A stretch of DNA of 64,000 nt from NCBI GenBank assembly GCA_002104985.1, contig MCGO01000015.1, forward strand, positions 310,001-374,000, read 5' to 3'. Of this stretch, positions 24,865 to 34,847 are shown one piece after another; within the stretch, counting starts at the first letter, position 1, and every line of letters starts with the position of its first letter. The translations under genes and the position numbers were made by a program. The notes beneath the pieces are model-generated. The model searched no databases and had not been told where the DNA came from. It saw only the letters and a program-made list of their open reading frames with translations. This DNA is from Rhizoclosmatium globosum. Lineage: Eukaryota > Chytridiomycota > Chytridiomycetes > Chytridiales > Chytriomycetaceae.

Positions 24865-26601
24865 CTACTCTCTTGAGCCGTGAACAGTCTCCCAATGCCA
24901 CACAAGCTCTTGATCTGTCCGAAACTCTTTGAAGCATCCAATCACTTTACATTGCACGTTTGCTGCGCCCAATCCTTGCAATTTTTCGAATACTTGTCCA
25001 TGCGCAGTTTCCAAATGTCTGAACAAGTCGTATTCTCTGCCAAACCGAACAAGACATCCTGTCGTGGGACAGACAAGTTCCTTCCCTGCACTGGTCGAAG
25101 TAAATCCCGACAATAACAACCTCACATCTTCTTCTTGTTTCATATCCTCATTAGAATCCAACTTGACAGTGTCGGAATCCCTCGCACCCACCTCAGAAAC
25201 CCCACCATGCACCTTCGCCCGATGCCGTGCCAACAAATGCATGTACCCAAACCTCTCCCCACACCCCTCACACACAAACCTCTTCTCCCCCAAATGAACC
25301 GCACGTACATGCACACTCCAATTACTCCTCGTCGAAAACACTTTCCCACACCCATCCCACACACACGGCACAACCTCCCTCTCCAACAAATGCGTCTGCT
25401 CATGCGCTCTCAACCCAGCCTTCCCCGAAAACACTTTATTACACTCGCGACAAGTAGGCGGATGCACGTCGCGGATGTGGTGTTGAAGAAGACTCCACTT
25501 CCCGAACGCTTCGAGACACGTTCCACAGCGGTAGCGTGACCCTGCGTCGACTGTATGCGTTTTGGCGGTATGATCTGCCAGTGCGCTTGGTTTCGTGAAG
25601 GATTTGGGGCATTGGGTGCACGGGTATGCTGGTGTTCCTGTGTGAGACGCCATGTGTGTGCGGAGGAGGTGAGATTTTGAGAAGGAGAGGGGGCAGTCTT
25701 TGAAGGTGCATTTGTGGGGGAGTGGGTCTCTGTGTGCTTTTAGGTGACGGTTTAGGTGGTAGAGGGAGGTGAAACGAGCTGTACAGCGGTATTCTGGAGT
25801 TTCTGTTGTGGAGCGGATGAGACGGGAGATTGTTGAGCCTCCGCCTGTCGTTGAACATGTTTCAGTGTCACCGTTGTCGTCTTCATTGTCTGAGTCGTTG
25901 GAGGGAAGAAGAGCACCGAATGTACACGCATAAGGTTTTCGTGATTCGATCGTCGAGAGGTGGGATAGTGTGTGAACGTCGAGGTGGTTTTTGCGGGCAT
26001 AAGATTTCGAGCATCCAGGATGTGTGCATTTGAAAGGTTTCTAGTTGAATCACGTTAGTTTGTGAAAGAGGAGCAACAAGCCAAGCATTTACAAGATCGT
26101 TTCAAATAAGATGAGCTATGACTTACTTCACCAGTGTGAGACATCATATGTAGAACAAGCTTTGCATTCTTGGCAAAGACTTTTGAACAAACAGAGCAGA
26201 CATGTGTCTGCTTTGGTCCATTATGCGACGACGATACGTTCTGTTCTAGGATTCGAACGTATAGATGAGCTAGAGCTGTTATTGTTGTTGGTTCCTGGAT
26301 CACATTTCTGGACATTCGATGAAAGATGTTCATCGTCATCGGAAGACGAGTGATCCATGGAATCATGATCAGTTGAATCGAATAGTTTCGTTGTTGGTTG
26401 GCTTGAAGTGGTAGTTTCTCCGAGAGCATCAGGCATTGACATTGAAGAAAGATGGAATGAACGGGTAGGAGCCGAGAAGGACAGGGCCGTCTTTGGCAGG
26501 GAGACAGTTGAGGTATTAACGAGGGTATCGGCAGAAGTGCAACTAGATAGGGACCAGGCAGGAGACAGGGCCATTGTTGGTGGTTCCCCCTCCTCAGTCA
26601 T
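24865..26601 (-). CDS. C2H2 zinc finger protein, TFIIIA-like
   Basis: Exon 2 (26040-24865) is open throughout, and exon 1 ends at HTGE (26127) with an 86-nt intron. About ten C2H2 fingers are visible. They begin CSVCSKVFAKNAKLVLHMMSH and CTHPGCSKSYARKNHLDVH, and finish with two fingers (CPTTGCLVRF, CKVIGCFKEF) set apart by an acidic linker. Multiple CxxxxC fingers with a late spacer resemble TFIIIA, the 5S rRNA gene factor, but a general transcription factor remains possible. One finger (CTARFTSLYHLNRHLKAH) lacks its second Cys. The Ser-rich N-terminus (26601-26230) changes frame near 26225. The gene is divergent from the one at 26681. Confidence 0.6.
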
Positions 26602-26680
26602 CGTTCTGATTGTGAAACACTTTTGTTCTCCTCATTCTTTCTTCTCGTTTCCAAATCATCAACCCACCAAAACCAATCAA
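26602..26680. promoter_or_regulatory. 79-bp shared promoter of the zinc finger gene and the 26681 gene
   Basis: Divergent starts at 26601 and 26681. The segment is pyrimidine-rich then CA-rich with no TATA box. Confidence 0.35.
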
Positions 26681-27929
26681 ATGAGTGATTTGAGCCAGCA
26701 CCGACAATGTCCGTGTTCCAACATTCACGTACGCGTTGACGGGACCGAACTCGTGGACACAGTGATTGTACGTACCACGTGGTTCTTCTACTAATCAAAC
26801 AACCAGTACTAACCCAACAACCACCTTCAACCAACCAACCAAAACAGCGTCTTCCGCCACTCGCACTCAAAAGCGGCGGATCGCTCTTTTGCCTCAACTG
26901 CGGCGCCACGGTCTACGAACCACTCGGCGACTCGGACTCGGCGGAAAGCGGCGTTGTTGTGTCGGCGGCCCTTGAGCCCTCGTCGTCGTCAACCACAACT
27001 TCAACTTCAACTTCGACGGCCACGGGCTCAGACTGTTTCGCCGGAATCGAAATCGCTGCTTTTTTGAAGGTGCAGAACTCGCGGTGAAGGGCTTCGATGC
27101 CAACCAGAAACACCTGAGAAAGGTTGCTCTGAGACAGCGATTCGACGACTTTAAAGAGCGCGTGAGGAGCGAGGCGGAGGATCGTATCCTGCAGGCCCAG
27201 GCGGAGTGTGCCTGGCTGTGCGATCGGATTCAGGCCGCAGCGGGAGAGTGCGAGTCGTCGGGGGAGATGCTTGACACTATACCCCACCATCATCATCAAC
27301 AACAGCAACAGCCTACTACCCTTCAACTCACTCCAATCAGTAAAGAACAATTATTGGCTTCATCTCCTCACCATGGCTCTCTTCTTTCTCGAAACTTGAT
27401 TTCAAATGCACACTCCACTTCAACATCAAGTGTGACAGCAGCCTCCACTGCATTAGCCGTTTACCCTACACCCATCAACACATCCTCTCCCCCTACTTCT
27501 GCTCTCTCTACTCCAGCTCCACAACGCCTTTCTTCCCAAGAAACCACAACAACGGCTGCAAGCCAAGATCTTCCACGCGACTCCCTTTCCCGCAAAGTCC
27601 ATTTCAAAGAAACTACTCCTTCCGTTCCCACCCCTCCCCTCCCTCTCACTTCCTCCTCGGCCACGTCCCGTTCATTCCCATCCCCGGCTGCTCCAGACGG
27701 TGCTACCATCGAATTTGGGAAGGGTGCTCAACTGCGTGAAGAAGATATGTTTGAAATTGATTCTATTGATCAAGCTACTACTAGTGGGGAAGAGAGTGGG
27801 CGGTATCTCGATGAGACTGAAGATGATCTAGATGTTGATGAAGAGTCTGGTGTCGAAGATGATTGTGAGTGTTCAAATTATGAGTATCAGTGTTTGAGTG
27901 CGAGAGAGTGTGAGAGAGTGATTAAGTGA
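26681..27929 (+). CDS. hypothetical protein with N-terminal Cys motifs and acidic Ser/Thr-rich tail
   Basis: Exon 1 starts MSDLSQHRQCPCSN and ends at TVI (26768). Exon 2 has a CLNCG pair followed by a Ser/Thr run and FAGIEIAAFLK. A 38-nt intron (27069-27106) then leads to KHLRKVALRQRFDDFKERVR, a helical segment with Arg/Glu/Gln pattern. The remainder is low-complexity: a His4-Gln5 run, many Ser/Thr/Pro, and an acidic C-terminus. The CPC and CLNC pairs could bind zinc. I recognise no family. A GTGAGT donor near 27868 may continue splicing instead of the stop at 27929. Confidence 0.45.
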
Positions 27930-28100
27930 GAGGGTTGAAAGTGCGAGCGGGCAGCAGTGACGTGTTTGCACAGCGAGCATAGATATCTGACGCATTCGGA
28001 AGCGAGTGAAGCGAGCAGAGACAACTGACAAAGTCGGAAGAGAGCGCGAGTGAGCGGCAGGATACGCAACAGAGTTGGAGAAATCGTCGGTTGCAGATTT

Positions 28101-28419
28101 ATGTCACCTCCTGTACGAAAGAGAACGTTAAATTCGACAGAGCATGGAAATCACAGTGAAACTAACAATAAGTATAACAGCCCAACCCGTTTCACTCCTT
28201 TCATCGTCACTTCCCGTCTCAATCAAGAGAGATCCTAGACAAGATCCAAACTACGATAGAAAGCCTCCCAAAAAGACGGCACAGAATGAATTCGTCGCGC
28301 CACATGAAATAATTGCTAAATCATTCAAAGAGAATGATGTATTCGGGACTTCGTTGGTTGGTAGACCTCCCACGAGTATTGGCACTGGAACAAGCTACAA
28401 GAAACCACCTGCAATTTAG
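28101..28419 (+). CDS. small basic hypothetical protein, or 3' exon of the preceding gene
   Basis: An open frame starts MSPPVRKRTLNSTEHG and changes frame near 28225-28235 to DPRQDPNYDRKPPKK. It ends FGTSLVGRPPTSIGTG then a stop. The N-terminal and C-terminal frames overlap for about 100 bp, so a single-base break or a small intron is needed. A GCAG acceptor lies directly before the ATG, so it may be a terminal exon of the 26681 gene. No family recognised. Confidence 0.3.
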
Positions 28420-28650
28420 TTTTCTTATACTCTCTTCATATATACATGTATTTTCTATATAAAGTAAGATAAAGTTAAATTTTCAGTTAGTTCTACTGAA
28501 CATGTCGATTTGTGAATACATAAATAAGGCTTCAATCAACTCTTCTAATTAAGAAGGGTCGCTTCAGAATGGGAAGGCCCTCTCGTACAGGTCTCCACTT
28601 CCTCGCATTCCCACTCAACTCAATATGCAATCAATACAACTTCCAAAAGA

Positions 28651-28733
28651 ACGACAACTGCAGGACTTGAACCTGCGCTCCCAGAGGGAATTGCATTTCG
28701 AGTGCAACGCCTTAACCACTCGGCCAAATTGCC
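28651..28733 (-). tRNA. tRNA-Ser (anticodon CGA)
   Basis: The minus strand folds as a class II tRNA of 83 nt. There is a seven-pair acceptor stem (GGCAATT with AGTTGTC), a D arm around GGCCGAGTGGTTAAGGC, and an anticodon stem TTGCA/TGCAA around loop CTCGAAA (anticodon CGA). A long variable arm (TTCCCTCTGGGAGC region) and T arm GCAGGTTCAAGTCCTGC complete it. No intron and no encoded CCA, as expected for a eukaryotic nuclear gene. Confidence 0.93.
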
Positions 28734-28923
28734 GCTCGTTCAAGGAAGGTTTTGAGCAATAGAAATGGACCATACAACATTAAATGGTTGATTCCATACA
28801 GAGAGCCTTTGATCATTCATTCACGTGAATTCAAAGTCAATTAATGTATTTCTATTTTCCACTCAGTTGTGGAGCTTATTGTAAGAGCGGAAGGTATTGT
28901 CAAACAGACTTCAAAACAATCTG

Positions 28924-31900
28924 ATGAAACTGATTTTTGCCCTGACTCTCGCCTCATCTGTTGTTGCACAAGTGCCCGTGGCAAATTTATCGGACATATG
29001 GAATATAACAGAGATACAAACCATGGATGGCACAGGGAACAACAAGCAATATCCTCTTTGGGGATCAGCAGGAGCTCCTTATCTCAGGCTAACACCTTCA
29101 GACTACGGCCCCAATCAATGTAACATACGAACAAACCCGAATCCGCCGTCCTAACTGCTCTTAACATCAGCACCAAACGGTAAAACTCGACCAAACGCGC
29201 GACTCATCTCAAATGTCCTCTTTGGTCAAAAGCCATTCCTCCAAAACAGCGACGGGATCTCAGACTTTGTTCCTGCTTGGGGCGTCATGCTTCACCTGGA
29301 TTTGACTGTTCTGTCGCGTAATAGTTGTGAGTTCTGTGGTGTGTCCACAGTGACAGAACAGTTCGCTAAAGCACTCGAATGAAAGCTGACCCATACCCGA
29401 TCCCCGTCCCTCCAAATGATCCGGTCTTTAATATACCTGGATCTCCGGAAAACTTTATCCCGATGGATCGATCTGATTACACAGCTGTTGATAACGTTAA
29501 TAATTTGAGAGTTCATCCGAACGCGTTCACAGCGTGGATTGATTGCAGTGGACTCTATGGAAACAGTATTGCTGACATGAACAATATGCGGTCGTTTGTG
29601 GGCGGGAAACTCAAGAGCGTGTTTATGGAGAAGGGAGAGTTTCCTCCGATTCTACCTGATGGGACTTTCGCGTTCAACATTCGTAATTTGAACATGATGC
29701 CTGTAAGTTCAATTCTATTTAATGGCCTTCTTATGATTTATTCAGCAACTTATGATGAATTATCTGCTCTTCTTCCGAGAACACAACCGACGTGCGACAG
29801 TGTTAGCTCAAAGATACCCAGATTGGAATGATGAACAGTTGTTCCAACGATCAAGAAGATGGGTGATTGCGATAGTCCAGAAAATCACAGCAAATAATGT
29901 TCGTTTCCTTTGAGTCGCCATCCTCACTTAACTTCATGCTTAGTACATAACAGCCGTAACAGGCGAATTGCTGGACCCATACCCAGGATACGACCCAACA
30001 GTAAACCCCAATATTGACCTCTTCTTTGCAAACGTCGCCTTCAGATACGGCCACTCCGCAATTAACCAAGTCATCACCCGAATAGACGAATGGGGAAACC
30101 AAGTCCGTGAAGGACATTTATTGTTCCATAAAGCGTTTTACGAGAAACTCGTAACCCAAGTCACGTTGTATGGGATTGAATCCATCTTGCGAGGGTTCGC
30201 GACTCAGAGAGATCAGGTTATTGACACGCATATTGTGAGTGAAGTTCGCAATTATTTGCCTTTGAATCCTGGACATTACTTTGACTTGGCTGCAATCGGA
30301 ATACAAAGGTAAGCCAGTCATGAATCCTTTGGTTAGTGTTAACGATTTATTCAGGGCGAGAGAGCTGGGAATTCCATCCTACTCGAAACTTCGAGAATTT
30401 TTCAATCTTACCAAACCGTTTTATTGGAGTGACGTGACCTCTGACACTTCCGTTCAAGAGATTCTCAGTGATTTATATGAGAGTGTGGACGACCTGGACG
30501 CGTACGTTGGTAAACATAATTCCCAAGCTTAGCACTATTTGAACCAAATCAACAAATACATACAGGTGCATTCGCCGAAGACAAAATTGACAAAAACTCA
30601 ATAGTGAGTCGAATCCAGCGAATCTCCATCCGCGATCAATTCACACGAATCCGAAACGGAGATCGTTTCTGGTACGAGAATCCAGGAGTCCTCTCCCCAA
30701 TGGAGCTTGCCGAATTATCCACATTCACGTTGGGTGACATGGTCCGTCTGAACACGAACTGCACATACTATCCGAATGATCCGTTCATCACGACACCTGT
30801 TGCTTCTGGATTCTTTTTGACGGGACCACCGAAAGCACAAGCTTCATATTGAATCAGGTTTCGTTGATGGGCACGCTTCTGTTAAGTTGGCAGATACGCA
30901 CCGCTGACGGATACATTGACTTTCGGTATGAAAGTAACGCAACGGGATGGTTCGGGTTCGGATTCGGTGTGAATATGCTTGGAGCCGATATTTACTTTTG
31001 CAGTAACCTAGGAAACGGGACGTTCGGGGTACAGGATTCATGGAGGTGAGATTTTCTTTTTCTTTTCAATTTGGTTTTGGAACTGACTTTCAAATGACAA
31101 GTTCATCAACGCAACCAATTCCAAGCGACGTCAGCCAAGGAGGAATCAACAACGTAATCAACCCTTTGGACATCACATCTCAACAAACCTACTCAAAACG
31201 CGTCATCACATTTTCTCGCCTCTTAAACACCGGCGACCCGTTTGACATTGCCATTACAAACCAACCGATGGACGTCATATTTGCCTTCTCAGACAACGAC
31301 CAGCTTGTATGGCACGGTGCACAAAACCGCATGTCCGCAAAACTCAATTTTTACGTGAACCTGAATGGAAAAACTGCACTCCTCGACCAAGGTCCGATTG
31401 TGTCTCCTGGTCTCAAAGCCATCCACGGCGCGTCAATGTACGTTGCTTTTGGATTCATATACCCCTGGGAATCTTTGTGGCTCGGTATTACCAGAACATG
31501 GGAACCTGGCTCTCTATTCATCGTAGTTTAATGACAATCATCACTTCAAACGTGTTGATGGCCGCGTTGACGGCCTTGGTGGGGAGTTATGGTGATGTCA
31601 CGTTTTTTCACTACAAGATTGGAATCGCAGTTGTGATTGCTGTCTGTCTAACAATGATTCTTGGATACATGTCGGTAAAGTATCATGAGGAAATATCGAA
31701 ATATGGGTCATGGGCTGAAAGAGTACGGTTTATCCACAGAATTTCTGGTGAGTTTAAAAATTTAAATAGCTCTACTCACAGCAAATAGGATATGTGACAT
31801 ATGTTGGAGGACTGATCTCCGGATACTTTGGAGTATGTGATATTACAGCGGGTACAAAGTACCAAAGCTCCCTTCCATTGCCTACTTGATCTCAGGTAAT

Positions 31901-33845
31901 TTAAAACCCTGGCTTTCTTTCGCTATCAACATATGAAACCCTTTTATCAAATAGTTCTCATTGTCCCAGTCACTCTCGTCGCATACGGCGAACTAATTCT
32001 CCTCCCACGCGCCCGCTCGAAACTTCGAGGATCCACAGACCTGACAGGTCTCCCAATTTTTACATGGGACGACATAAACCTCCGCGTCGGTGCCGGCTCA
32101 AAATGGCTCGTCATTGAAAACCTAATCTACGATGTGCAAAAATACTACCCCTCACATCCAGGTGGTCCCGGACGAATCCTCCAAATGATTGGTCTCGATG
32201 CAACGAACGCTTTCAGCGGACCACCGTCCCGTCGAAAACTCGCATCAAGTTCGAGGAGCCTGACAACAAAATCAATGGCCTCGTTTAGATCCAAGTCAGG
32301 GACGTTGAATAAAAAGAGTCAATCGCAGACACAGGGAGCTACAATGGTTTATTCGAAGGGAGGGTCGCGGTTAAGTGAAGAAAGGAATTCGTCGAAGCAG
32401 TTGTTTTCAGAGGACGAGTATGGAGAACATGCGCATACTCGGTTTGCAAAGTTTATTCTCGCAGGGTTGGCTATCGGAAAACTAAGGTTTGGACAGTTTG
32501 GGTTTCTGAAAAGGTGTACTGAAGTTTCAGCTGTTAGAGACGATTCAGAAAGAACTACAGTGACTCCAGCAAATGCGTCAGTCCGGCAATCAATGTGGTC
32601 GGTCACTGTACCAAAGGGCAGTGAAATCAGTACCGAAAAAGATATGCGAACGCAACAACAACCAATGCTAACTGAGCGCTTCACACTATTTGAATTTGAT
32701 CAGAAATTCCCTTTGACAGATCCCCAAATCAAGCAACCAATTTATATGTTCAGGTTCTTGTTCAAGACACCTGAAAGTGAATTGGTTCTGAAACCAGGGC
32801 ATTGTATCATGTTACAGTTTGTTGCTAATGATGGTAAAATCGTAACTCGTTCGTATTGGCCTGTTCAAACTGTAAACAAGGGCGGGGTTGATATAATCGT
32901 GAAGTTGATTGGAGGGGAAATGTCAAATTGTAAGTTAAATCTAGTTCGTCTGTTTGACACCATTTTTATTCTATGATAGATTTAACAACGTGTGACTCTA
33001 TTCGCATGAGGGACCCATGCCAGATACAGATCTCACGAATCCATACAGCGAGAACGGAACCTGGAAATCCCTCGGAATTATCACTGATGGAATAGGATTA
33101 GCTGGAGCCTTACACTTGATTGACTACCACCTCCGAAACTGCAAACGTGATCCGATAACAAACAAACCCAACTTTCAAATCCATATTCTCACCAGTTTCG
33201 AGAACGAGAATGAAGTGTTTGGGCAGAAAGAGCTAGGGCAGTTGGAGGCGAGCTCGTGTGGCGCGTTGGTTGTGACTATGATATTGAGGAATTCAATGAC
33301 AAGAACGTATAATGGACTGATGGGTGAAATTACGGCGGAAGTCGTATTGGCTACAATGCCGAACCCTGATTTTACACAGCAATGGATGCCGCAAGAAATG
33401 AAACCAGGAGGGCTTGGAGTCTCAGTGTTGGCAGTAGGTGGTGGAGGAAACAGTTCTAACAATAGCGGTCCTGGAGAGGGACTCGGAATGTTTGCTGGAA
33501 CCACTCCAAGTAATGTAGGAACAATATTCCGTGAAGAGGGGCTTTTTAGAAGGAAGTTGTCATCAGGACTGATTGCAAATGACTATTCTGCCGATCCATC
33601 CATCAAGGCGACGCGTCAAATGAGTATGGAGGAAAGCGGCGCAAATGTAACTTCACCAAAGCCGAGCAGTATTGATACCATAGACGACGTTCATTCATTG
33701 GCAATGATCGTGTGTGGGTGGGTTGTTTGTTCATTTGGTACATAATTCAATACTAACTCCTTCCAGACCAACAAATACTCAAATATTAGTTGGAGACTTG
33801 TTACATGATCTCGGATATTCCAGAGTCTTTACTATTCATTCTTGA
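28924..33845 (+). CDS. DUOX-type haem peroxidase fused to DOMON, cytochrome b561, cytochrome b5 and reductase domains, copy A
   Basis: Twelve exons: 28924-29119, 29171-29326, 29386-29702, 29746-29898, 29944-30308, 30355-30509, 30566-31045, 31102-31747, 31789-31895, 31955-32929, 32980-33717, 33767-33845; about 1,450 residues. Signal peptide; animal-type peroxidase (about 20-540: AWGVMLHLDL, WIDCSGLYGNS, FFREHNRRA, FRYGHS with proximal His, RNGDRFWYENPG). DOMON (about 545-700: FGFGFGVNMLGADIYFC, VWHGAQNR). b561 (about 710-860) with four His in HGAS, IHRS, HYKI, IHRI. b5 core SHPGG with the second His displaced (EHAHTRFAKF). Ferredoxin-reductase-like tail, but RSYWPV and TDGIGLAGA replace the FAD and NAD signatures. 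Ser/Gly-rich insert before CGP. Four one-base breaks: near 30835, a C4 run at 31462, near 31880, a G3 run at 33010. Confidence 0.85.
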
Positions 33846-33893
33846 TTCTTCTGATTCCTACTTTTATTTACAACTTCAACCAAATCACGTTTT

Positions 33894-34698
33894 TTACTTT
33901 CTTCCTCGTGTCCTCCTTGTTGTACTCGTTGCGCTAACAACCTCTTCACTGGACTCGTCATCGTCTTCCTCGACGCGATCCTTCTTTGAGCGTTGATGAG
34001 CCAGCGACGCCTTCCGCGCACTCGCCGCACTCGCACTAGCATCACTCGCACTGCGATCGGCCTTGGGCCTCCCGCGTTTCTTTGCGGTTACCAGTTTGTC
34101 CGTGTCGTCTGTTTCGTCGGCAAAGACGGAACTCGCGGGCGTTGGCGCGGCCGTTGAAAGCGACGACGTGTTCGAAGTTGGCGATGCGGACTGGTTTTGG
34201 TGGATCGTGTTTGTGTTTGTGGTTGTGCGGGGGCTGTGTTGTCGGCGGTCGGTGCTGCGGCAACACTCACACTCAGCCGCCGCTTCTTCGCCTCGACGAC
34301 CGGTGGCGGCGGCGACACGTGGATCGACGGAACAGAAAAGTCGGATGGAAGCGAAAAGTCGGTTGGCGTTGGTGGGAAGGCAAAGGCCCATTCGTTCGAC
34401 TTTGAAATGTTGTTTTAAATGGTGTTAAATAAGTGTGAGGCAAAGGGAGAACACGCACCACGGCATCGAGTGATGTCAAATCATACATTCCATCCAACGT
34501 GCTCCACAGTTGCGCCGCGGAAATGTAGTGCGGCGATGCAAGACCCGTGTTTTGCGTGTTGTTGACAGCTTTGAGGATCTGGATCATCCGAAAGTGCTTG
34601 TGCAGTCCTATTGGCCGCGTGGAACAGATCGACTCGAGGAACACGGACTCCGTTGCGAGAGACAGCGTTGGTGGGCTGACTTGGCGTGCACCACTCAT
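33894..34698 (-). CDS. EAF7: EAF7/MRGBP-like NuA4 subunit (CT20 family) with AT-hook-like motif
   Basis: Exon 1 (34698-34459) holds the CT20 signature: VFLESICSTRPIGLHKHFRM, then IQILKAVNN, and AAQLWSTLDGMYDLTSLD. A 59-nt intron leads to exon 2 (34399 on), with a Pro-rich stretch (FPPTPTDFSLP) and then a Lys/Arg/Glu-rich tail that includes KKRGRPKAD, an AT-hook-like core. EAF7 belongs to the NuA4 histone acetyltransferase TINTIN module. The tail requires a frame change near 34235-34260, in a repetitive CAA/CAC region. The tail length is plausible but not conserved, so the C-terminus is uncertain. Confidence 0.75.
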
Positions 34699-34847
34699 TT
34701 TTGTTGAAGTTTTATTTTAGTGGATAAAATAAGTTTTGAGGAATATGGATAACTCAATGCTTCCAGTACACAGACTCCATCTTTTCTCAACGACATAGTA
34801 AAGAGACTTTTAATTAGATTCTATTTCTACTTCCTTCATCCAATAAG

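Noticed and set aside
27290..27315. CAT/CAA triplet repeat (His and Gln run)
   Set aside because: In-frame low-complexity part of the 26681 gene; no sign of a mobile element or CRISPR-like array.
28924..33845. NADPH oxidase (NOX/DUOX) assignment for the peroxidase fusion
   Set aside because: The peroxidase part is DUOX-like, but the membrane part carries the four-His b561 pattern with DOMON and HPGG b5 domains, and no EF-hands or ferric-reductase core are seen.
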